The notes under the pieces: model-generated
Databases searched by the model: none
What the model was told of the DNA's origin: nothing
The model's input: only the letters and a program-made list of their open reading frames with translations
Part shown: positions 1 through 7,608 of the stretch, one piece after another
How the letters are laid out: every line of letters starts with the position of its first letter
Position numbering within the stretch: position 1 is the first letter of the stretch
Made by a program: the position numbers and the translations under genes
Source: Blautia sp. AF19-10LB
GTDB taxonomy: Bacteria > Bacillota > Clostridia > Lachnospirales > Lachnospiraceae
NCBI RefSeq assembly: GCF_003461245.1
Contig: NZ_QTWS01000008.1
Location: 1 to 64,000, forward strand
Length of the DNA stretch: 64,000 nucleotides
Reading direction: 5' to 3'

Positions 1-87
1 TTTTCTCAACCTTCTTTCTCGGAATTCCCTATATTTGAATTATACAAGAAGCTCCTCTTAAGATATTAGGATATATCAGATTTTATA

Positions 88-1254
88 TTATTCCATTGTG
101 ATCCAGCCAAAATCAACACTGCGTCCCAGATCCCAGCTGTCCCAGCCAATCCAGCCCGGGGTATTGACGGTGTCTGTCAGAAGTTTATAGCTCCAGTAGT
201 AATAGCCGCTGCCTTTGTTCCATGCGTCAAGCTGGGCTTTTGCCACGGCATTGTAGATTTTTTTCTTCTGCTCGGCGCTGACGGTCTCCTCAGCACTGCC
301 TTCCACACCGTTCAGAACGCTCTGTCCGCCTTTTGTGTCACAGCCACAGGCAAGAGAATTAAACAGACACCACTCTCCGCAGATCACCGGGAAATATTTT
401 TCCATCTCTTCGATCTTTGGCTCTAACTCTTCTTTTACATATTTTACATAGGCTTCTACGGTCTGCTCACAGCCGTTTGCTTCTGCGACCATCAGATACT
501 GGTGTGTATCCAGAATAACATTGGAATATTTTTCTTTCTGCATGAAATCTTTCCACGCCATCAGTTCGAAACCGTCGTGAATGACCACATATTTGTCTTT
601 CGGCATATATTTACTGATGCGGTCATAGGCATCAAGATAATATTTCCGGAGAAAATCCATCGTGATCGGTGCAGAACCCTGTGCAAGAACCGGGTCTGCC
701 GGTGGATAACGATGTTCGATATCCATAGTTTTCCACATATTTTCTGTGATCGGCTCGTTAAGCGGCTGGATTCCCAGAAGACCTTTCCTTGTTCCATAGC
801 GCTGCGCGAGGCGTTCCAGTACGCTGAGTGTAAACTCAACTTCATCCGGATCCTGTGCCCATTTGCAGACTCCGCTGATTCCACCGTTATCAAAACCATT
901 CTGGCTCATTGGAACGGTATGAAGATCGATCAGGATCGTCAGACCATATTTTTCTGCCCAGTTAAAAGCTTTATCCAGTTCTTCGATGCATCCGATAAAT
1001 GGTTCTCTGTCGCCAAAGATAAAATACGGTACCGGGACTCTCACGGACTCAAGTCCCATTCTTTTGATCGTTACAAAATCACGCTCTGTGATGTATTCGG
1101 AACGATGGATCTTGATTCTTGCTTCATATACTTCCGGCGAGAGCTGGCGCGGAAGATAATACTCATCTTCCGCTGTTGTGCCTTCAAATAATGCCGGATT
1201 CATCCATTTCTCCAGAACCAGCCAGTTTCCAAGATTGACTCCTTTGATCTTCAT
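88..1254 (-). CDS. Glycoside hydrolase family 5, beta-glucanase type
   Basis: A 388-residue single-domain enzyme with no signal peptide, so probably cytoplasmic. The N-terminal GVNLGNWLVLEKWM is typical of the GH5 exo-1,3-beta-glucanase-like branch. The acid/base Glu lies in LNEP (about residue 167) and the nucleophile Glu in CGEW (about 294), both in the normal GH5 arrangement. The family hydrolyses beta-glycosidic bonds by a retaining mechanism; the exact substrate (beta-1,3- or beta-1,6-glucan oligosaccharides or glucosides) is inferred. The start is the ATG at 1254, because GGAGG sits at 1265-1269 just upstream; an in-frame ATG at 1281 lies before that site. It follows the GPH symporter on the same strand with a gap of about 40 bp, suggesting uptake followed by intracellular cleavage. 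Confidence 0.85.
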   Translation of the reverse strand: MKIKGVNLGNWLVLEKWMNPALFEGTTAEDEYYLPRQLSPEVYEARIKIHRSEYITERDFVTIKRMGLESVRVPVPYFIFGDREPFIGCIEELDKAFNWAEKYGLTILIDLHTVPMSQNGFDNGGISGVCKWAQDPDEVEFTLSVLERLAQRYGTRKGLLGIQPLNEPITENMWKTMDIEHRYPPADPVLAQGSAPITMDFLRKYYLDAYDRISKYMPKDKYVVIHDGFELMAWKDFMQKEKYSNVILDTHQYLMVAEANGCEQTVEAYVKYVKEELEPKIEEMEKYFPVICGEWCLFNSLACGCDTKGGQSVLNGVEGSAEETVSAEQKKKIYNAVAKAQLDAWNKGSGYYYWSYKLLTDTVNTPGWIGWDSWDLGRSVDFGWITME

Positions 1255-1296
1255 ATTGTCCAAACCTCCGTTACTTTCCAATGGTCATGTGCAAAA

Positions 1297-2661
1297 TTAT
1301 TTACGTGCTTTCAGATCGGCCAGAATGCCGTCAAATTCTTTGTCCAGATGATAAAATTTCATGATGATAAGTCCGCATACATAGACTGCGATCGGGATCC
1401 ATACAAAGCAGATCTTGATAGATGTCAGGGCGGAAGCAGTCTGTGCTGCTGCATTTCCTACATATCCGCCAACTTCCAGGATCACACCGAGAAGTGCGGA
1501 ACCAATACCGTTACCGATCTTGTAACCGAAGCTGCAGGCGCTGTTTACAAGTCCTTCTGTACGGTATCCTGTTTTCCATTCGCCATAGTCGATCGTGTCA
1601 GATACCATTGCCCACATAGTTGCACCGCCACAGGCATTTCCAATTCCACGGATCACACTGGATACTACGATGATCGGCATGGAGCCGCCTGAGAAGTTCA
1701 GTACGAGCATTCCGATGATGTCCAGGATAAGTCCCAGTGAAAACACATTTCTTTTACCAAATTTTTTGACCAGCATGGCGATGAAGAACATGCCAAGGAT
1801 CTGTACGATATTGAAGATACCATTGATGGTGCTTACCAGATTTTTGTCTCCGAGGATGTCTTTTGCATAGTATACAGTTGCACCGCCATTTACAGAGTAC
1901 ATCAGGAAGAAAAGTGCCAGCATACCAGTCATCATGATCCAGTATTTGTTCTGGAAAAGTGCCTTGATCCCTGTTACAAACGGAACGTTTTCTTCTACTT
2001 TCTGCTCGCCTGTCTCATTTGCTCTTACACGCTCTTTTGTGCCGAAGAAGGTGCAGAGGAAAGCTGCGATGGAAACGAAGCCAAATACAACGAAAGTTTT
2101 TGTCCATGCGCTTGCGTTATTTCCGAAGTATTCTACCAATGGCAGTGTAAAGGTATTGATGGTAAGTGTTCCTGCTGTTGCAAGAAGGTTTCTGAAAATA
2201 CTTAATACAGATCTTTCATATGGATCCTGTGTCATCAGTGCGTTCAGTGCGGAATATGGGACATTAATCGCGGTGTAGATGACTGTGGATACCAGGTTAT
2301 AGGTGATAAAGACGTATACCAGTTTCGGTGTGGATGACCAGGAAGCCGGAACGGAAAACATCAGGACTCCTGATATTGCAAACGGGATGCACATACGCAA
2401 AATCCACGGTCTTGCTTTTCCGAATCTTGAATGGGTACGGTCAACGATGACTCCCATGATAATATCACTGATTCCGTCAAAAACTCTTGAGATCATCATG
2501 ATGGTTCCAACTGCCATTGCGCTGACTCCTGCGTAGTCTGTGTAGTAAAACAGCAGGAATGCTGACATTGCAGTATAGATGATGTTACAGCCGAAATCTC
2601 CACAGCCGTATGCAAAACGTTCAAAAATCTTTCCAAAGGTCAATTTGCTCTTTTGATTCAT
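1297..2661 (-). CDS. GPH-family (MFS) glycoside/sugar:cation symporter
   Basis: A 454-residue polytopic membrane protein of the glycoside-pentoside-hexuronide (GPH) symporter group. Visible marks are the N-terminal YGCGDFG segment, the IISRVFDGISDIIMGVIVD helix with its conserved Asp, the following RTHSRFGKARPWIL loop, and about 12 hydrophobic segments. Family members import oligosaccharides or glycosides with Na+ or H+. The start is the ATG at 2661, with GGGAGGAAA just upstream; an earlier ATG at 2679 would lie upstream of the ribosome site. It is first in a two-gene unit with the GH5 enzyme and divergent from an AraC regulator, so it probably supplies the GH5 substrate. The substrate itself cannot be read from sequence. 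Confidence 0.88.
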   Translation of the reverse strand: MNQKSKLTFGKIFERFAYGCGDFGCNIIYTAMSAFLLFYYTDYAGVSAMAVGTIMMISRVFDGISDIIMGVIVDRTHSRFGKARPWILRMCIPFAISGVLMFSVPASWSSTPKLVYVFITYNLVSTVIYTAINVPYSALNALMTQDPYERSVLSIFRNLLATAGTLTINTFTLPLVEYFGNNASAWTKTFVVFGFVSIAAFLCTFFGTKERVRANETGEQKVEENVPFVTGIKALFQNKYWIMMTGMLALFFLMYSVNGGATVYYAKDILGDKNLVSTINGIFNIVQILGMFFIAMLVKKFGKRNVFSLGLILDIIGMLVLNFSGGSMPIIVVSSVIRGIGNACGGATMWAMVSDTIDYGEWKTGYRTEGLVNSACSFGYKIGNGIGSALLGVILEVGGYVGNAAAQTASALTSIKICFVWIPIAVYVCGLIIMKFYHLDKEFDGILADLKARK

Positions 2662-2679
2662 TGGTTTCCTCCCTCTCAT

Positions 2680-2890
2680 TGCTCCGTGTTCTTCTTGTTT
2701 CTTCTCATTTTTTCTTTGTTTATTGCTTTGCCATGGCTGTTTCTTATGGTATTATAATAGCATATCATGATGGAACATATTAGGTATAAAAAGAGCTAAT
2801 ATATAAGTCGATATTCTCTTTTTTTATTTAATTTTGATAAAACAATAACAAAATGGCCGCTACTAAAAAAAGTAAGGGGAATGGGTATTT
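2680..2890. promoter_or_regulatory. Divergent control region, GPH/GH5 versus AraC regulator
   Basis: This 211-bp AT-rich gap separates the minus-strand symporter/GH5 unit from the plus-strand AraC gene. A perfect minus-strand TATAAT lies at 2751-2756, but the region 16-18 bp upstream of it has no good -35. That pattern suits an activator-dependent promoter. The regulator gene has AAGGGG at about 2874. No operator repeat was identified. Confidence 0.4.
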
Positions 2891-3742
2891 ATGAAAAATA
2901 AAGAAATCTCATATGAGATCATAGACTTTTCCGGTGAGACCAATGTACAGTTCCGTACCTCCGTGGATCCCGGAAGTTATATCCCGACACACTGGCATCG
3001 TGCCATAGAGATCATTTATATGCAGGAGGGTTCTCTGGATGTTACTGTGGAATCTGAAAGTTTCACGATCCATGAAGGCGACTGTATCCTGGTCAATGGA
3101 AACGTTCTGCACTCCACCAAGTGTACTGCGCCAAATACTGCGATCCTTCTGCAGATACCGTTGGATTTTATGGCAAAATATATTCCTGATCTCGGACAAC
3201 TTATTTTTCTGTGGGACTATCGGACAGAAGATCCTGTCAAAAAGACGAAACTTATGATGTTAAAAACCACTCTGGAACAGCTCCAGGTCATCAATGATAT
3301 CCGCCCGGACGGCTACCTTCTGCGCTTTAACAGTCTGATCTTTGAGCTTCTGTTTCAGCTGTATCATAATTTCAGCGTGAAAGTTTTTCATCAGAATATC
3401 AATCAGCGCCAGAAAGAAATGGACCGGCTTGATCCTGTTCTGAATTATATCGCAGAACATTACAAAGAACCGATCTCTCTGGACGAAATCGCAGACATCG
3501 CCTGCCTCCAGACAGGGTATTTCTGCCGCTTCTTTAAGAAAAAAATGGGAGTTACCTTTCTGGAATATCAGAATGAATACCGGCTCTCCTTCATCTACAA
3601 AGATCTGATCACAACCAAAGATCCTGTTCATGTGATCCTGGAACGGCACGGATTTACGAATTATAAATTGTTTCGAAGGATGTTTCTGGAACAGTTCGGA
3701 GATACACCGACGAAGATACGGAAGCAGAGGGAAAGTTTGTAA
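2891..3742 (+). CDS. AraC-family transcriptional regulator with cupin sensor
   Basis: A 283-residue regulator. Residues about 15-100 form a cupin-like ligand pocket (HWHRAIEIIYMQEGS, then a GDCILVNGNVLHS turn). Residues about 180-280 hold the paired helix-turn-helix of AraC proteins (LDEIADIACLQTGYFCRFFK, then the second HTH ending FGDTPTKIRKQ). This architecture usually activates sugar genes when a ligand binds the cupin. It is divergent from the GPH symporter and GH5 genes and is their most likely regulator; that link is inference from position. Confidence 0.88.
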   Translation: MKNKEISYEIIDFSGETNVQFRTSVDPGSYIPTHWHRAIEIIYMQEGSLDVTVESESFTIHEGDCILVNGNVLHSTKCTAPNTAILLQIPLDFMAKYIPDLGQLIFLWDYRTEDPVKKTKLMMLKTTLEQLQVINDIRPDGYLLRFNSLIFELLFQLYHNFSVKVFHQNINQRQKEMDRLDPVLNYIAEHYKEPISLDEIADIACLQTGYFCRFFKKKMGVTFLEYQNEYRLSFIYKDLITTKDPVHVILERHGFTNYKLFRRMFLEQFGDTPTKIRKQRESL

Positions 3743-3785
3743 AAATTTAAAGAAAAATTTGGGTCAGCAAATGGAGGAACCGAAA

Positions 3786-4378
3786 ATGAAAAGATTTATA
3801 AAAAAACTGTCGGCATTGATGATAGCAGCCATGCTTGTTATAATGTCTGTTTCTGTTCCGGTACAGGCTAAGACAATTACACAGCCCAACAGAATCATTA
3901 CTTTGTATTCAGGCAATGCCCGAACTTATACCAGTCCATTAGGAAGCAGTGTATCAGCCAATATCAATATTATTGGAAGTACCAGTAAATATTCGAAAGT
4001 AACCAATATCACAACCAGCAACAAATCCGTAGTTACTGTTTCCTCTAAAACAGGCACAAAATCTGCGGGTGCCAATAATCGCAGATTTATTTATGTAATA
4101 GCAAAAAAAGCAGTAACATCACATCCAGGTTCCAGAAATCCAGTGTATACACTCTTTCTTATGCGAAATACGCAAAGAAAAACACAAAACTTTCCTTTAA
4201 GGGAAAAAGCGGCTGGACTGTTACTGCCGATTATCTGGACAAAGCTGGTAAATTTCAGTCACAAATGTTAAAAAACAATAAAACATTTAAAGTAACAAAG
4301 AAGAATTCCATGCTGCTTCTGAATGCTGTAAACAATAAAACAGGACAGAGTGAAACAGCGATAGTTATTTTTAAATAA
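3786..4378 (+). pseudogene. Secreted protein interrupted by a -1 frameshift at an A7 tract
   Basis: The ATG at 3786 follows GGAGGAACCGAAA. Residues 1-30 form a signal peptide (basic start, hydrophobic core, VPVQAK cleavage region). The reading frame from the ATG runs to 4271, but its last 50 or so residues look unlike a natural protein. A -1 shift at the run of seven A at 4103-4109 opens a second frame that continues naturally (AKKSSNITSRF, then KLSFKGKSGWTVTADYL) to a TAA at 4376-4378, just before a terminator. The joined protein would be about 197 residues. The shift site reads A-AAA-AAA in frame, a heptamer able to support -1 slippage. It could be programmed frameshifting, a phase-variable tract, a fixed mutation or a sequencing error. 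No known domain was recognised. Confidence 0.7.
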
Positions 4379-4385
4379 ATCTTAT

Positions 4386-4420
4386 AAAGCCCAATTTGCC
4401 ATCTGAGCAAATTGGGCTTT
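4386..4420. terminator. Intrinsic terminator after the split secreted gene
   Basis: A 14-bp perfect stem (AAAGCCCAATTTGC with its complement, 7-base loop), starting 8 bases after the TAA of the -1 frame and followed by CTCTT on the plus strand. Its position supports 4378 as the real gene end. The A-rich opposite side could let it act on the converging minus-strand gene as well. Confidence 0.8.
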
Positions 4421-4472
4421 CTCTTAAACTAATTCAATTCACTATTTTTTTCTTTTTCATTTTCGCGCCGTA

Positions 4473-5033
4473 TCACATTCCGCTGGACCATACTACTCCG
4501 GCTTTTTGCATGTATTTTTTGACACTTCTGCTGTAGGTAGAACCACTTACTCTCTTGCCATTAACCTTATATCCTTTCTGGAATCTGCCGTTAAAGCGTT
4601 CTGCCTTTACGATTCTTGTTGCCTTGGTTCCTCTGACTCTGTAAATACAGTACTCAGTTCCACCTGTGCTGGCATTGCAGAGCATTACAGTGTGACAGGT
4701 TCTGGAGTATTTGATCGGAAAATTGTAGCCCTTGCCATATCCTACAGATGCTGCACGTACATTTTTTCTTGTTTTCGGATTGTAAGTACGGATTTCGTTG
4801 ATTCCTGCAGAACTGTTATGCATAAGCAGTTCCGGAATTCCATTTCCATCAATGTCTACGATTTTGTAACTGCCACGTTTGCCTTTCACATACTTCTTGT
4901 AGCTTGATACCGCTGCATTATAATATCTGGATGATGCAGCCATAGCGGGAACTGTCATCCCCATGCAGAGAATTACTGCCAGCAAAATGCAGCACAGCTG
5001 TTTCACTTTCTTTTTTATTGTAATCTGTTTCAT
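4473..5033 (-). CDS. Secreted protein with DxDGNGxPEL repeat-type motif
   Basis: A 186-residue exported protein. A clear signal peptide (KKKVKQLCCILLAVILCMG, then VPAMAA) is followed by a basic, Tyr-rich domain. The KIVDIDGNGIPELLM segment (about residues 57-71) resembles calcium-binding DxDGNG loops found in secreted Firmicute proteins. The start at 5033 is supported by GGAGGGACAGAGAAT upstream. The rest (TGGTEYCIYRVRG and a Lys/Arg/Tyr-rich tail) matches no enzyme I know. It converges with the frameshifted secreted gene across a shared terminator. Function is unknown; a wall-associated role is a guess. Confidence 0.7.
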   Translation of the reverse strand: MKQITIKKKVKQLCCILLAVILCMGMTVPAMAASSRYYNAAVSSYKKYVKGKRGSYKIVDIDGNGIPELLMHNSSAGINEIRTYNPKTRKNVRAASVGYGKGYNFPIKYSRTCHTVMLCNASTGGTEYCIYRVRGTKATRIVKAERFNGRFQKGYKVNGKRVSGSTYSRSVKKYMQKAGVVWSSGM

Positions 5034-5179
5034 ATTCTCTGTCCCTCCTTGAATTTATACTTACATTTTATCATACCTGATTACGAATTTGTGTTTTCTT
5101 TCAGATATTTTTCATATTTTATAAAATATTTTTTGTTTTTCTGCTTATACTAATAACTATTAGCACGAGGAGGTTACTT

Positions 5180-5398
5180 ATGAAAAAAAATATTTCACAC
5201 AAATCTGTAACATCTAATCAGGAAATTATTGATTCCTGTGATTTTCTCTCAAATGCTGCATCAACCCAGGACTGCACCGGGCTGATCCCCTCAGGACCGA
5301 TGAATGAGGATGAACTGGAATCGTACGAGGCTGTATATCATTACCAGCCACCCAGACTTTCCCACAAAAGTACAGAAAATATGCATGACAGCAAATGA
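5180..5398 (+). CDS. Small hypothetical protein (72 residues)
   Basis: An excellent ribosome site (GAGGAGGTTACTT) precedes the ATG at 5180, so this short frame is probably translated. The product is hydrophilic and acidic in the middle (MNEDELESYEAVYHY), with no signal peptide or membrane segment. No family was recognised. A hairpin terminator follows 20 bases after the stop, so it is likely a single-gene transcript. Confidence 0.6.
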   Translation: MKKNISHKSVTSNQEIIDSCDFLSNAASTQDCTGLIPSGPMNEDELESYEAVYHYQPPRLSHKSTENMHDSK

Positions 5399-5418
5399 AC
5401 ATCTATCCCCAAAAGAAA

Positions 5419-5455
5419 GAAGCACAATTCGCCAGCTACCAGCAAATTGTGCTTC
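5419..5455 (+). terminator. Hairpin terminator after the 72-residue gene
   Basis: GAAGCACAATT pairs with AATTGTGCTTC around a 15-base loop and is followed by CGTTC. The T tract is weak. It also faces the converging minus-strand remnant that ends at 5509. Confidence 0.6.
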
Positions 5456-5508
5456 CGTTCAAACTAATTCACTTCTAAATGCACTCCACTTCAGGGGATG
5501 TCAAATTC

Positions 5509-6063
5509 TTACATCAGTTGTTCTCTGAATTCTTCATCCTGAGTTATTTTCTTCAAATCATCCAACCGATTTTCTTCCGGCAACTTCGCTGTAAGCATTG
5601 ACATACGTTCTGTCGCAGCTTTTTTACCTTCTTCCCTTCCACGTACAACACCATCATCAAAGATCATCTGACCAATTCTCGTCATCGCAACCGCCTCCTT
5701 TACTTCTTCCAAATCTTTTCCTTTCAGAAATTTATCTGCCAGTGTGTAAAGCATTGCCCTTGTTTTTTCTGCTGTGATATTTTTTTCTGTCTTACTCAGC
5801 TTTAATGACTCCAAAATAACATCTTTTCGTTCTTTGTTACTGTTGTTCATTAGTGGAGCAATTGCAAGCTGTGCAAAATCTTCTTCTGTAAACAGTTCAC
5901 CCTTTTGTTTCTTTTCCTGCAGACGTTTCAGCACGGTATCTGCATCTTTGTCCGACAGATATACTGGTATCACTCGATAATGAGGCGTGCAATAAAAAGC
6001 ACGCAAACTACTATAAGGAGGTTTTCTTATGTCCAGACCAAAATCAAACGAAATGGATCTCAC
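5509..6063 (-). pseudogene. C-terminal remnant of an Rpn/PD-(D/E)XK transposase-like protein
   Basis: The open frame gives 184 residues. Only the part from about VIPVYLSDKDAD onward looks native: it resembles the C-terminal half of Rpn-family recombination-promoting nucleases, with GKDLEEVKEAVAMTRIGQM and a VRGREEGKK tail. The N-terminal PD-(D/E)XK nuclease half is missing. The first 30 or so residues of the open frame are antisense to the start of the MATE remnant and are probably not coding. The boundary near 5975-6005 contains a small hairpin (GCGTGC...GCACGC). It is best read as a truncated gene with no expected nuclease activity. Family assignment is by recognition only. Confidence 0.6.
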
Positions 6064-7031
6064 CGTCGGAAATCCGTTCTGTTAAAATTTGCTGTTCCGG
6101 TCATTCTCGGAAATCTGTTCCAGCTTTTTTATACACTCGCTGACTCTGTGATCGTCGGCAAGACTCTTGGTGCTGACTCTGATCTGCTGGCTCACCAGAT
6201 TCTCAGATGGATGCAGATCCCGGATGACATCTCCGGAGAAGCTTATGATTATATGTTCGTGGTCTTTCTCGGAACGGGCGCTACTGTTTTTTACAATATG
6301 ATCTCAAACATGCTCCGTGCACTTGGTGACAGCAAAACTCCACTTTATTTCCTGGTGTTTTCTTCTGTTTTGAATATTTTTCTGGATATCCTGTTTATTG
6401 TACCGTTCCATATGGGTGTTGCGGGAGCTGCATGGGCTACGATCCTTTCACAGTTTCTCTCTGCCCTGTTCAGTCTGATCGTCGGGCTGAAAAACTTTCC
6501 GGTACTGCTGCAGTCGCCGGATATACGGCTGCTTCCAAGGCAGATCAGGTTTCAGTTCTTGTGAATAATGCCATGATGACTGCTATTTCCAACTATGTTG
6601 CCCAGAATTTCGGCGCGGGCAAAAGTGACCGTATACGTCAGGGTGTGCGGGCTTGTCTGATCCAGACAGAAACGCTCAATCTTATTATGTGCGTCGGCAT
6701 TCTGCTCCTGCGTCATCCGATCGTGCAGATGTTCCTGTCCGATCCTACGAAGGAAATTTATCATTATTCCGATATGTATCTGACTGTTGTTGCACCGTTT
6801 TATTTTATCCTAGGGCTTCTTGCTGTTTACCGGACTTCCATCCAGAGTATGCAGAATGGGCAGGCTCCTTTTGCTGCCTGTATGATCGAACTGGTCATGC
6901 GTATCGCCGCTACCGTTGGTCTCTCCGGCATGATCGGATACACTTCTGTCTGCATCGCCAGTCCTCTCGCATGGATCGGAGCCTGCTCCCTGCTGATTCC
7001 GGTTTACTACAAGATGATGCGCAGAGCTTAA
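6029..7031 (+). pseudogene. MATE-family efflux transporter, degenerate
   Basis: A good start (AAGGAGGTTTTCTT, ATG at 6029) gives the typical MATE opening MSRPKSNEMDLTVGNP, then stops at a frameshift near 6083. The next frame resumes with KFAVPVILGNLFQLFYTLAD, jumps after GKTLGAD directly to LRWMQIPDDI (about 60-80 codons lost), and continues to GLKNFPV. A second deletion with a frame change near 6500 brings in TAAVAGYTAASKADQ and runs to the normal C-terminus at 7031. Intact relatives have about 450 residues and 12 membrane helices; this copy lacks several and cannot make a working pump. It shows this stretch is decaying. Confidence 0.85.
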
Positions 7032-7035
7032 CTGT

Positions 7036-7608
7036 TTATTTTTCTGCCGCCTTCTCGGCGTATTCTGTTGTTACGAGATCTTCATATGCTACTCGTTCAT
7101 TCAGTTCACCGGCATCTTCGAGGATATCTTCCAGGAGTTCAAAACTCTCTTTTTCGAAGATAAGATTGGATTTCCAGGTATCCTGATCATAGTAACGTTT
7201 TACGATAGTCTTAACTGTGTCGAGGTCAGTTTCTGCAAACTGTGGTGCAATGACTTTCGCGATTTCTTCCGGGGTGTGAGTCTGGACATATTCCATGCCT
7301 TTCTGGAGAGCATTTGTGAATTTCTGGATGACTTCTGGATTTTTTTGCATGTAACTGGTCTTTGCACTGTAGGAAGTGTATGGAACATAGCCGGAATCTA
7401 CTCCGAGCGAAGCAACAACATATCCTGCGCCTTCTTTTTCCAGTGCAGTCGCAGACGGCTCAAATTCTACGGTAAAATCTGCTGAAGCATCACCTGTAAA
7501 AGCCGCCGCCGTGGAACCGAAATCAATGCTCTGGTTGATGGTCAGGTCTTTCTGCGGATCCAGTCCGTTTTTACGGAGAATGTATTCAAAGACCATTTCC
7601 GGCATGCC
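7036..7608 (-). pseudogene. 3' part of an ABC solute-binding protein gene split by the mobile element
   Basis: This encodes the C-terminal 190 residues of an NMT1/SsuA/TauA-type solute-binding protein (MPEMVFEYILRKNGL to the end, with the hinge SIDFGSTAAAFTGDASADFT). The N-terminal 150 residues lie at 20137-20589. Joining the halves at the shared GCC (7606-7608 and 20137-20139) restores GRKGGMPEMVFEYILRKNG in frame, for a 340-residue protein, the usual family length. Such proteins deliver sulfonates, nitrate, thiamine precursors or similar ligands to an ABC importer. No permease or ATPase partner is nearby. The gene is disrupted while the element is integrated and should be repaired by exact excision. 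Confidence 0.88.

Noticed and set aside
6029..7031. Two separate small membrane proteins
   Set aside because: The pieces are collinear parts of one MATE transporter, with a correct start, internal deletions and a correct end.
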